In this document: positions 46,801 through 55,200 of the stretch, piece by piece | Layout of the letters: each line of letters opens with the position of its first letter | Position numbering within the stretch: the stretch's first letter is position 1 | NCBI GenBank assembly: GCA_900110635.1 | Contig: FOEK01000004.1 | Span: 121,987 to 185,986, forward strand | Length of the DNA: 64,000 bases | Source of the DNA: Lachnospiraceae bacterium NE2001 | GTDB lineage: Bacteria; Bacillota; Clostridia; Lachnospirales; Lachnospiraceae | Direction of reading: 5' to 3' | Translations under genes and position numbers: made by a program | The notes under the pieces: generated by a model | The model's database searches: none | Seen by the model: only the letters and a program-made list of their open reading frames with translations | Told to the model about the DNA's origin: nothing

Positions 46801-47665
46801 CAGGATGAACCTCAAACAGAGGGTCATCCTTTGCAGAGTGACCCGGCTGAGCCCTGAAATCGTCTATGAAAACTTTTCTTGTCTCATCACCATCTAAACC
46901 AAGATCCAGGTTTTGATTTGCATTAAGATTCTCATTTTCTTTCATATTGTTAGCTTTCTCATTTTGAACAGGAACAAAATCATACTCAGCTGGTCCAAAG
47001 TACTTCTCATATTCAAGAAGCTGATAGACCTCTATCTGATTACCGTTCTCATCTGTAATTATCTGTGGCTGCTGATCAGGTATAGGTGGCTTATCCTTCT
47101 TTACCTTGACATACCTGACATCATCCTTATCTATGATATCTTCTCTGCTTAGTTTTCCATAACCAGCATTAAGATTCTCATTTTCTTTCATATCAGCATT
47201 ATCCTTATTGTCCGGCTTAGGGCCCTCAGCCTCAGGCTTTGGTCCTTCATTATCCTTGTTAGGACCCTCGTTGTTTGGAATCTCTGGCCCCTTCTCATCA
47301 GTAGTAATTCCAACAGAATTATCGGCAAGCTTCTGGATGATATCCTCCTCTTCAGGCTTTGCCTCTTCCTCTTCATTCTTTTCATCGCCAGGCTTTGACA
47401 GCTTTTTATCATCCTGCTTCTTTGGCCCCTGCTCAGGCTTTGCCTCAGCCTCCTTAGCCTCCTGCTGCTTTACAAAGCCTATGATATCCTGCTCGTTCTT
47501 CTTCTTTTCAGCTTCCTTCATCTGCTGATCGGCATTATAAATCTCCTCATCAGTAACTTCATCCTTGTTCTGATCAGGATTCGGATTCTCTACCTCTGGA
47601 TTTAGATTATTATTCTCAGGGTTTGTGCCGTCTATATTCTTCTCATCAATATCGGTTTCTTTCAT
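43850..47665 (-). CDS. 1271-residue protein with Pro/Gln/Asn linkers and a duplicated helical domain
   Basis: The first 380 residues are acidic and Asn/Pro/Glu-rich (NPENNNLNPEVENPNP at the start). About 390-495 are a Gln/Asn/Met low-complexity tract. Two similar helical domains follow: about 495-595 (GAKYMLGQFLNQVYKDTQAL...NDIDALERFVQ) and about 695-790 (GTRQLLAQMYFDIDALK...QDIKDLKTF), separated by a PQVNQ-type linker. The C-terminal third is a long charged coiled coil ending in a basic, Asn/Pro-rich tail. It has no signal peptide. It leads a five-gene operon behind the repeat promoter at 47732-47765, with a GGGAG ribosome binding site. Composition suggests an extended, partly disordered scaffold. 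No family is recognised. Confidence 0.85.
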   Translation of the reverse strand: MKETDIDEKNIDGTNPENNNLNPEVENPNPDQNKDEVTDEEIYNADQQMKEAEKKKNEQDIIGFVKQQEAKEAEAKPEQGPKKQDDKKLSKPGDEKNEEEEAKPEEEDIIQKLADNSVGITTDEKGPEIPNNEGPNKDNEGPKPEAEGPKPDNKDNADMKENENLNAGYGKLSREDIIDKDDVRYVKVKKDKPPIPDQQPQIITDENGNQIEVYQLLEYEKYFGPAEYDFVPVQNEKANNMKENENLNANQNLDLGLDGDETRKVFIDDFRAQPGHSAKDDPLFEVHPDGYAAEDMDATGDMLKHAGVFEAMINANRQKNPNNQVNNNQPNNQADNQINNNQNNADPFPREEKDINVVQQDQAHVDDANVNLFNPFADIKDVDFANVYNSAQVLQPNQNLQNQQNHVDPNQLNMDPNLVNQMNQNQNQMNPNQMNPNQMQNQNIQNQMNVQNQQLHNQQQIQQQQMQQQMQQQQMQQNQPFVSGAKYMLGQFLNQVYKDTQALAGTNDPNAIAAGKQQVSNDIDALERFVQGNPEIRDNMWSHGWADDVKNGVANNGAQGAKNFLEQEMVRWGIAPDPNVPVNMPLNLTTMNLVHPEVQVAPIHLGQQQPQMNQQQPQVDQVQPQVNQGQPQVNPVQPQVNRADHRGPRPDYQPDDPRAPLPVDITKNPMNPNDPENSGMENGHENHTEEHNKLAYAGTRQLLAQMYFDIDALKTAPVNKRTQIKNNIAQDIKDLKTFSDFTPAIKYQMGEDNWDQKMLSALDRKGPEGFKGDFDNLMTKFEVNPEHYIDMYGIGTYARYSLDDQPDQPGAENPNGPENNNNKPNNDPDNLDARLKELEEEQDKLNQQIAALKQQKKEQNLSDPEKTKGAEFNGEKKGPEWEKRKKVLMKMKKSGKYTDRDMRFYAQLASMAGSQISKDGKKIEKYYYNNPYIATPSVKKDQIKSSEKNGYSKREDLTVDFTNQVADEVKGIKYYARQLGKQGRFGKKSPKFKEMMKDLQALDDFMQNIGGRKNLTADEMEAYDMLSLKAYNATLNYEDYKVEQIKNRKKEKTKDGREFVRVKDSERVRLEGEQEIRNRLQKIREDMFKKQMEKKAEEMQKQCEEKAEQLEAEREEIIKNASIPSATKEGAEATQKEAQKALEENIAKSLFYSARVEDLSKKGMFSMKPGKTLAQNMKAIDKKMEPTLSDLEVVKKHPVYKQILDVAKEKMKKGETLTLEEIDKMKKDYIKAEGAKRRKQKLRNENMKKPEKKQENPELQNKKPGLGGPGM

Positions 47666-47731
47666 AATCTATCACTCCCAAAAGATTCCTTTTACATCGC
47701 AAATAACGACGAATCATCAATGTTTTCTAAC

Positions 47732-47765
47732 AGTATAAACCCCAACGTGCAACAAATGCGCAACA
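47732..47765 (-). promoter_or_regulatory. Repeat-type promoter of the 1271/HD-GYP/575/793/DUF218 operon
   Basis: TGTTGCGC, ATT, TGTTGCAC, 9 bp, TATACT on the minus strand. It lies about 50 nt after the stop of the SpoIIE-type gene, with no clear terminator between, so read-through could add to expression. Confidence 0.85.
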
Positions 47766-47812
47766 CTGATATAAAGGTGACAGTAGGTTCAGTTGTTATA
47801 TATTTTTATTTG

Positions 47813-49630
47813 CTATATTTTTTTATTAAATGTAAAGCTTAGCATGGTCATATCGTCAAACTGTGGCTCACTGCCCACAAAGAGAGATACTGAATCCTTC
47901 ATGGTGGCTATGAGCTCCTCATTGCTGGCATTCTTGTGGTTATTAAGAACAGTCAGCATTCGCTCTAAGCCAAAACGCTCACCATCACTTCGCTTTGCCT
48001 CATTTAGACCATCTGTATAAAGGAAGATCCGGTCTCCCGGAACCATATTGAATTCATAGCCAATAAATGTAGCTCCAGGGATAAATCCAATTGGAGGACC
48101 GTGAGGAGTCTTCTCGATCACGTAGTCCTGTCCATTCAGCATCAGTGCCGGATAATCGTGACCTGCATTACATACGTCAACGTGGCCTGTCTCAAGATCA
48201 ATGATCGCGAACCAGACTGTGACAAACATTCCGGCAACATTTTTCTCTGCGATCATCCTGTCAACGTACTCGATGATTTCTGTTGCCTTGCCTCCCATAC
48301 CAGCACGAGACTTAAGTAATGTCTTGGATATGGACATGAAGAACGCAGCTCCAACACCTTTATCAGAAACATCTGCCACAAGGATGACCAGATGTGTATC
48401 GTCTATCATATAGAAATCATAGAAGTCACCACCGACCTCCTTGGCAGGAGTCATGGTAGCGTGAATATCAAACTCGGTATGATCCTTAAGCAGCTGATGC
48501 TTAAGTGGCAGCATACCAATCTGTATCTTGGAAGCAAGATCCAAATCCGCTCCGATACGCTCCTTCTCAACCGCCATTTGGGTGATATTTTCTATGTTAT
48601 TTACCGTATCCTCTTCCATTTTATCCAGAGCTACGGTCAGATCATGTATCTCACGAACCCTGTAATTCTTTTCAGAAAGACCAACTTCAGCCTTTGTACT
48701 CTCGCTTGCGAAACGTCCAGCCTCCCTAGAGATTCTGTCTATTGGCTTAATTACCGAACCACGAAGAAGTTTTATCTCCAAAAGAATAATAAATATTATG
48801 ACAATAATACCGATAGCACCAACACCCTGAATAAAGTTTTTACGAGTACTGGTGAGCCCATCTGCAAATCTCTGGACACATAGAATAGCTACTACATTTC
48901 CATCTTCATCCTTAATAGGTGCCAAAGCTGTAATATGAGGCTTTCCAGAACCAAGATTGTTATAACGGGATACCACCTCAGAGTTAGATCCCTTTTCTAA
49001 TATATTCTCATAGGCCTCATAATACTCTGACGGTGTTTCTACCACCTTGCCAAGTGGCCAAGGATCATACTCGCTATCTGAATTAACACAGTTGAATATA
49101 CAGGTATAATGCTTATAATCAGGGTCTGGCTTTATGATATATATAACGGACATCCCCATTGTATTACATACTGTAGTAAGTCCTTCTTTAAGGGTGCAAA
49201 AATACAATGCATCCATATAGGCCTCTTCACTAGGTTCTTCGCCCTTAGCAAGACATTCCGCCTCATAGTCAGCATAGTTAACAAAATCATTGCATATGTG
49301 ATCAAGCTCATCCTCTGTATATTCCAAAAAGCAGGTCACATCATAGCCTTCTACCACATAATTGCTAAGCTCAGTCACGTGCCTTGCGTTTTCACTGTAT
49401 TCCTTCTCAAAGGACTTGGTAAACGCATAATAACCTATATTCATTACAATTAGTGCAAATAGGATCAGAATTATAATGATCGAACCAATGGTAATAAAAT
49501 ACAGGCTGAACTTAACAGGCTTTTTGTCCTGCTTTTTGTCATTTTTCTTATTCTTCTTTTCTTGCTTTATTTCATATGAAGGATTCTCTTGTATAGAATC
49601 TTCAGTTTTATTCGTCCCTATATTATCCAA
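47813..49630 (-). CDS. Membrane SpoIIE/RsbU-type PP2C phosphatase with extracellular sensor
   Basis: A 605-residue protein with a TTG start; GGAGG lies 8 nt upstream and no better ATG is near. A Lys-rich cytosolic N-tail (1-40) precedes TM1 (about 45-68), an extracytoplasmic Cache-like sensor (about 75-265), TM2 (about 272-294), a HAMP-like linker and a PP2C/SpoIIE domain (about 365-600). The catalytic domain shows ASKIQIGMLP, EVGGDFYDFY and ADVSDKGVGAAFFM, including the metal-binding Asp residues. Such phosphatases dephosphorylate STAS antagonists in partner-switching circuits. The cognate RsbW-like kinase is the gene just upstream and a STAS protein is encoded at 58370-58672. An intercistronic hairpin separates this gene from the kinase gene and may lower its expression. 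The signal sensed outside is unknown. Confidence 0.93.
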   Translation of the reverse strand: MDNIGTNKTEDSIQENPSYEIKQEKKNKKNDKKQDKKPVKFSLYFITIGSIIIILILFALIVMNIGYYAFTKSFEKEYSENARHVTELSNYVVEGYDVTCFLEYTEDELDHICNDFVNYADYEAECLAKGEEPSEEAYMDALYFCTLKEGLTTVCNTMGMSVIYIIKPDPDYKHYTCIFNCVNSDSEYDPWPLGKVVETPSEYYEAYENILEKGSNSEVVSRYNNLGSGKPHITALAPIKDEDGNVVAILCVQRFADGLTSTRKNFIQGVGAIGIIVIIFIILLEIKLLRGSVIKPIDRISREAGRFASESTKAEVGLSEKNYRVREIHDLTVALDKMEEDTVNNIENITQMAVEKERIGADLDLASKIQIGMLPLKHQLLKDHTEFDIHATMTPAKEVGGDFYDFYMIDDTHLVILVADVSDKGVGAAFFMSISKTLLKSRAGMGGKATEIIEYVDRMIAEKNVAGMFVTVWFAIIDLETGHVDVCNAGHDYPALMLNGQDYVIEKTPHGPPIGFIPGATFIGYEFNMVPGDRIFLYTDGLNEAKRSDGERFGLERMLTVLNNHKNASNEELIATMKDSVSLFVGSEPQFDDMTMLSFTFNKKI

Positions 49631-49676
49631 AAAAAGCCTCCAAAACCGCGAGTTATTATCCCCTTCACTAAAACAA

Positions 49677-49705
49677 AGTGAGCCATCTGTAATTTATGGC
49701 TCACT
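49677..49705 (-). terminator. Intercistronic hairpin between RsbW-like and SpoIIE-like genes
   Basis: A perfect 10-bp stem, AGTGAGCCAT with ATGGCTCACT, a 9-nt loop, and a TTTGTTTT tract on the minus strand. It lies between two genes of one unit, so partial termination could set the kinase to phosphatase ratio. Confidence 0.7.
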
Positions 49706-49712
49706 AAAAAAA

Positions 49713-50204
49713 CTACTTAAGATTTTTCTTTATGATCAGGATGTTTTTGCCATCCTTATATTCATATTCAACATCATCCATGGTGTTCTTAACCAGATGT
49801 ATACCGAATCCGCCTGGTCTTTCTAAGAACATAGCTCCGGAGGTATCTGCCTCCTCCTTTGCCAGAGGATCAAATGGTTTTCCAGAATCCATAAACTGTA
49901 TAGTTACGCACATAGGCTCTTCTTCTACCTCGCAGAAGATCTCAGCCTTGCCAATCTCTGGTCTATATGCGTATGAAATGATATTGATAAATATCTCTTC
50001 CACAGCGAGACGAATCTGGCCCAGCACCTTCTTCTCGCAGCCATAGCCAGTCAGCTTATCTCTGATAAAGTCCTGCACAGGGTCAATAGCTTCATTCACC
50101 GCATCTATGGTAATTGATTTTCCATCCTCGCTTATCTTGTAATCAGGCTCCACATACTCCTGCTCAGAATCATCTCCCAAATGAATTAAATCCTTTATAT
50201 CCAT
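49713..50204 (-). CDS. RsbW/SpoIIAB-like anti-sigma-type histidine-kinase-fold protein
   Basis: A 163-residue GHKL ATPase of the HATPase_c_2 type. The N-box is RLAVEEIFINIISYAY (Glu and Asn present), the G1 box is MDSGKPFDPL and the G2 region is RPGGFGIHLVKNTMDDVEY. Proteins of this family bind either a sigma factor or another client, and phosphorylate a STAS antagonist on Ser/Thr. The ribosome binding site is GAGGAG. It sits directly before the SpoIIE-type phosphatase, the classic neighbour. No sigma factor is present in the window, so its client is not identified; it could be a sigma factor elsewhere or a protein of this locus. Confidence 0.93.
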   Translation of the reverse strand: MDIKDLIHLGDDSEQEYVEPDYKISEDGKSITIDAVNEAIDPVQDFIRDKLTGYGCEKKVLGQIRLAVEEIFINIISYAYRPEIGKAEIFCEVEEEPMCVTIQFMDSGKPFDPLAKEEADTSGAMFLERPGGFGIHLVKNTMDDVEYEYKDGKNILIIKKNLK

Positions 50205-50302
50205 ACCTTGCTCCTCTTTTTTTTCTTAGTTATCGGTATCTTCTGTTTATCTATTGTAGTATTTTCTGTATTATTTATCTTAGTTCTTAGTAGTTCAATG
50301 TA

Positions 50303-51175
50303 CTAATTCTCATCTATACTTTGGATTTCCTCGTCGTCGGATGCCCACTCAAACTCGTCACTGTCAAATGGTTCATAGGTATCGTCCTCGGTGGCATCTG
50401 CTGGTTCAGGCTCCTCTTCCTTTTCCTTCTCATCTGCAAAGCCTTCAAAGGATTTGCTCCGAGCCTCTTCATCTCTTCTGGATCTGCTGGAGCTTCCTTT
50501 CTTTATGTTTTTATCTTTTGAGCTTCCACTCTTTGAGTCATCCTCTGGGATCAGATCATCCTCAGTTATTTCATCGTCTGGATTCTTGTAGTCCTCATCT
50601 GAATACTTTGCATTACGTCTTCTGTAACGTTTCTCGCGAAGCTTATCTCTGACGCCTGGCTCAGATCCTGACTTCTCCAGTATATCCTCCGCAGCCTTCT
50701 CAAACTTTCTTATGGAAAGCCTCAGGGCAAAAGCCGCTGAAAAGGTTCTCGGCGTATATCCAGCAAGAGTCAGCTGATCATCTTCATTTTCATAAAATAT
50801 CAGCACCACCGGATAGAAGATATAGGTCTTAACCAGACACGCCACCGCATCGCGTCTGCAACGGAGGTTGATACCTCTTCCTATATTTCCCATAGCTTTG
50901 CCAGCTCTAAAGACAGCCTTTGTATGGTCCAGCTTGGAGGTGTAGAAATAAGCTGCTCTCGATACCCCGAGAAATCTGGTTCTGTTCTCTCCATCAGCAG
51001 CACCCCACAGCGGGATACGCAGCTGTTCGGTGGTGATAAAATGACCATCCGAGTCCAGTTCTATCTGATTGAGAAGAACCTTTCTTGCCTCAAGGTACAT
51101 TGGGTCCTTTTTTCTACGTTCTCGCCGGGCCTCACGTCTTTCGGCTCGTTCTTTTTTTCTATCTGATCTTGACAA
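50303..51175 (-). CDS. 290-residue charged protein of unknown function
   Basis: I place the start at the TTG at 51175, because AGAGGAG lies 11 nt upstream; a GTG at 51199 would put that site inside the gene. The N-terminus is extremely basic (SDRKKERAERREARRERRKK). Residues about 35-185 form a compact domain with RIPLWGAADGENRTRF, AGKAMGNIGRGINLRCRRDA and KTYIFYPVVLIFYENEDDQLTLAGY, rich in strand-forming residues. The C-terminal 85 residues are acidic and Ser-rich, ending DSDEFEWASDDEEIQSIDEN, reminiscent of the acidic tail of the VirB4-like protein. There is no signal peptide or TM helix. It lies between the membrane protein at 51224 and the RsbW-like kinase. I recognise no family. Confidence 0.78.
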   Translation of the reverse strand: MSRSDRKKERAERREARRERRKKDPMYLEARKVLLNQIELDSDGHFITTEQLRIPLWGAADGENRTRFLGVSRAAYFYTSKLDHTKAVFRAGKAMGNIGRGINLRCRRDAVACLVKTYIFYPVVLIFYENEDDQLTLAGYTPRTFSAAFALRLSIRKFEKAAEDILEKSGSEPGVRDKLREKRYRRRNAKYSDEDYKNPDDEITEDDLIPEDDSKSGSSKDKNIKKGSSSRSRRDEEARSKSFEGFADEKEKEEEPEPADATEDDTYEPFDSDEFEWASDDEEIQSIDEN

Positions 51176-51223
51176 TTCTATTATGTCTCCTCTAAACACA
51201 CGAACCCTTGTTCGTTTGCTCTG

Positions 51224-52120
51224 TTAGTTCTTAGGTGCCTCACCCTTTGTCACTGTAATATTTCCATTCACGTCGATATGTACATCAAGGTACTCAGTCC
51301 TGTTCAGTGTCTGACTCTGTACTGTGATGGTTGTATCCAGGATCATACCCGCTGTAGGGTCGTAAACCTCCTGGGTTGTTCCAATGGAACCCATAGGAAA
51401 AGCACCTTCATCAATCTGCAGCTCGCCATTTGAATCAATTGAGTAGCCCTCCAGATCAGCATCTGTAACACTGGCTTGAACAGTTTTAGTCTCTACGAAC
51501 TTATATATTATCTCGCTATCCACACCATCTGCACCGGATGAGATCATAGTAGTTACTATGTTATTCGGATCTGCTACAGTCCAGTCGTTTTTACCCTTTA
51601 TGTATAGAAGCTCTGGAGAACCTACCTCGTTATAGGAAATCAGGAATGGATAGTCTGTATCCTCGGCAACCGGCTCCGGACCAACTGCAAGCCAAGGATT
51701 TTCAAGAAAGCTTATAGCCAGGCCTCCGTTGGTTTCCGTTACGTAAATTGGTGCATTTATCACTGCAGCATCATAAGCGTAGCCAGCAAGATCCGTGCTT
51801 CTCTTGAACTTGATATTAGTAAGGCCAGAAGCCTTAGGGGCCACAATAAAAGTAGCCTTTCCACCGTGCTCCTTACCCTTAGGAGTAACACTGATATATT
51901 CCTCATCCTCTATCTCATAGGTCCATGTAAGCTGCTTGGTCTTGCTGCCATCCAGGGTAATCTTCAAGGTATTATCCTTTAATACCTCGTAGGTAAATGG
52001 ATAGTCTGATTCAATAAATACCTGACTTTGCTTTTTCTTTCTGACATAGAGACCAATGATCACTCCAATGATCAACAGGATAAACGCCAAAAGGCAAGCT
52101 AATAATACTTTCTTATTCAT
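51224..52120 (-). CDS. 298-residue single-TM protein with beta-rich domain
   Basis: I start at the ATG at 52120 (MNKKVLLACLLAFILLIIGVI); an upstream ATG at 52144 would lie inside an intercistronic hairpin. One TM helix covers about 5-24. The rest, about 270 residues, is beta-rich, with a first domain WTYEIEDEEYISVTPKG...GGKATFIVAPKASGLTNIKF that resembles Ig-like or chagasin-like folds, followed by a second mixed region. Positive charges flank both sides of the TM (NKK before, RKKKQ after), so topology is ambiguous; I favour an extracytoplasmic domain because of its composition. It follows the 2002-residue secreted protein and could anchor or bind it. Family not recognised. Confidence 0.8.
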   Translation of the reverse strand: MNKKVLLACLLAFILLIIGVIIGLYVRKKKQSQVFIESDYPFTYEVLKDNTLKITLDGSKTKQLTWTYEIEDEEYISVTPKGKEHGGKATFIVAPKASGLTNIKFKRSTDLAGYAYDAAVINAPIYVTETNGGLAISFLENPWLAVGPEPVAEDTDYPFLISYNEVGSPELLYIKGKNDWTVADPNNIVTTMISSGADGVDSEIIYKFVETKTVQASVTDADLEGYSIDSNGELQIDEGAFPMGSIGTTQEVYDPTAGMILDTTITVQSQTLNRTEYLDVHIDVNGNITVTKGEAPKN

Positions 52121-52132
52121 TCTTTCACCCAG

Positions 52133-52171
52133 AAAACGTGACAAGGTGCATAAAGCAGATTGTCACATTTT
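52133..52171 (-). repeat. Intercistronic hairpin after the 2002-residue gene
   Basis: AAAACGTGACAA with TTGTCACATTTT, one mismatch, 15-nt loop. It separates the secreted protein gene from the one-TM protein gene and could attenuate or stabilise the transcript. Confidence 0.65.
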
Positions 52172-52208
52172 CTTCCTTGTTATTTCATTATTGTTTATTA
52201 TATATCTT

Positions 52209-55200
52209 TTATTCTGTAGTTGTAGCTGGTGCTTCAGTAGCAGACTCTGCTGGCGCCTGGGTAGGTGCCTCTGTTGCAGCTTCGGTGGTCGACTGAGTTG
52301 TTCCGCCTGTTCCTGTTCCGCCACTTTCTGTGCCGCCTGTTCCTGTTCCGCTTGCCGTTGCATCGGTTGAGGTTGCATTCTCCACCTTGTCGCTCTGTAC
52401 GGTTAGCTCGATAGTTACCATCTGATCTTCACCGTTAACTGGATATACCTCAAGCTTGTAGATTACCAGCTCGCCGGTCTTGTTCTCTGGCACTGTAAAT
52501 ACGAAGCCGATCGTACTAGTTTCAAGTCCGTCCTTAATCTCAAGTGGTGCAGTACCAACCATCTTGTAAGCCTTAACTACGAAGCCCTTACCGTTGTTGT
52601 TGTTTGCAAATACGGTACCAGATATCTTATCGTTGGATTTTGCAACTAATGGATAAGTCTGAGGCCTATTTAACTCTTCAACTGAGTCGTTGTTCTGTGA
52701 TACCTTGAGAAGCATTGAAACATTTGACATTGTAATAGTATTCTTCTCGTCGCTGTTATAACCAGAGAATTCCTTGTTTAATTCCGGCTTTTCAAAGGTT
52801 CTGGAACCAAAGCCCATATTTACCCAAACACTCTTTACAGTCCAGGAAGCATTTCTATTCTCTAAGATTTCCTTAGTAAGATCTGCGGCCTCCTGGTTAT
52901 TCAGATCAACTGTTTCACCATTTCCTGCTTCATTCAGGATAGTATCAACTGTAGAACCTGACTCATTTCCACCTTCTATCTTCGCATTATCATTCTTGAT
53001 CTCAACATTTGCGTTATAAGGTGTGAGACACATTGATATAAGCTCAAGATCAGAACTCATATCCCTGAGGAAGAATCTGACGGTCTTTGGATCACCAGTT
53101 GTGAACTCCTTCCTATTTTCAGCCGAGGTCTTAGTTGAATCTGACGTGATCTCGCCATCACTTGTTTGTGATATTGGATTTGTATCATCATATGTCCTAT
53201 CAACTGCCACCTGTGGTATCTGGATATATGTTGTTAGATCCTCCTTTGTGAATACATTACTATCTCCACCAAAGCAATCAAGATACTTAAGCTTCATCTT
53301 AACCGCTGGCTTTGTAGTAGTTCCGAGATTTGATATCTCTTTATCTGTAGTAAACTTTAGTGATATAGGTGTTACACTTCCCTCTCCATAAGGAGTATTG
53401 GACGTAGCCTCATAAGTCTCCAAATGAGATGTAAGTGCAATAGTCTTAGCAAATGAAGCATAAGACCTCTTGGTTTCAACGCAGTTGCCCGTTGCCGTAA
53501 GTCCTGTAAATACCTGAGCACAAGCTGCATCAATATTTCCTTCAAGTCCACCATAGGCTGCAATAGAGTAACCAACTATCTCCTTTACGTCACTTACTGT
53601 AAATGGAATCTCTGCAAACAGTCCTTCATAGATCTGTGTAAATCCAACATCAGTTAAGTAAACAAACGGTGATGTAAATACGGTATCTCCTTCATCAATT
53701 GTTGATTTATACTGGAATGCGATCGCAATATCGTGAGATTCTGCAATCAGCCCATCTGTTGGTGTGCCTGCGCCAAATGATAGACATAGTATCTCATTAC
53801 AATAATCACGACCTATGTCTGAAACTAACGGTTCTGCCGCCGGCGTATTCTTTGCCGCCGAGCCATAGTACTGATAGGTATAAGTATTAATTACAACTCC
53901 GGACTTCACGTGCTGAACGATTGCTCGGTCAATAGCCATATTATCGCTGTAGCACTGGACTCGAAGCTTACCTGCGTTTACAAAGCCCTGAGCCGGAACA
54001 TTCATTTTATAATATACATCCTTTCCAGTCCCATCAGTTCCGTGCCTCATATTATCTGCAAGAGCACTTCTATACTGTGAAAATGGTATGCTATAGTTGA
54101 GACTTGCAGACATCTTTACGCCATTTTCTGCAGATGCACCTTGCTTTGGATATACATATATATTTACAGTATCATCTTCTGAGTCCGGAACTCTTGTAAC
54201 AGGTGTAGCCCACTCATCCGAACTCCAGTAAATCTCATTGTATGTCATATTTAAAGTAGGTATAGGTGTAAGCTCTCCGATACCAAGCATGTTCTCTGAT
54301 GTCTTAGTATTATCGCTCATGCAGAGGAACTTTGTAGTCATATCCCTTACATATTCGTCATTGTCAGATATCTTAAGCGCACCATCCTGAATAATCTGGG
54401 ATATAGTCACCTTACCTATATTCCACATGGTTGACTTCTCGCCTACATTTTTAGCTGTAAATGTTATAGACTTAATTGACTTAAGGTCAGTTATTGCTGG
54501 TATGATGAATCGGTCCGTATGGTTCGGGATCATCATAAGCTCTGGATCTGAATAGGTTCCCAAGCCATCAGGTGGAAGAATCGTAGCCTGTGTCTTCGGA
54601 TCAGTAGTGGTCTCCACTGATTTAACCGTAGTCTCCAGATAATCAGCCATTCCCTTAACTACATCTACAGTCTTGTGCTTGATAGAACCATCTGAACATT
54701 CATAATCTATAACAGCCTTGATAGAACCAACAAACTGGCCAAAATCACCACTCCAAGGCTCGTATACAACCTCACAGAGAAGCTTGATATTTCTCTCTTT
54801 ATAAGATATCTTGTATATCTCAGAAAGCTCTTCTGCTGTTCTAGCCTGCTGACCATGTGAGGATGCAGATTCCAGTTCATCTCTGTAGTCGATATCGATC
54901 CAGCCAACTGAATCAATAACGTAAGAGATATAACTGCCGCCCCTGGTCTGCTCTGAAACTGTTATCTTCTGAATATTCAGCTTATCGAAAGGATCAGCAT
55001 CTGAGGACAGATCCTCAGGTATGATTCTTACACCCTGAAGCTCGCCGTAATCCTGATTAGTCATAATAGAGAAGGTTTCTTCCCTACCGGATCTAAATCC
55101 ATCAGCTGAGAGCTGCTGGTTTGCAAGTACATAAGCACTCTTACCATTCTTGAATATAAGCTGGAAATAGAAATGGTTCGTAGAACCTGAGTTTCCGTGT

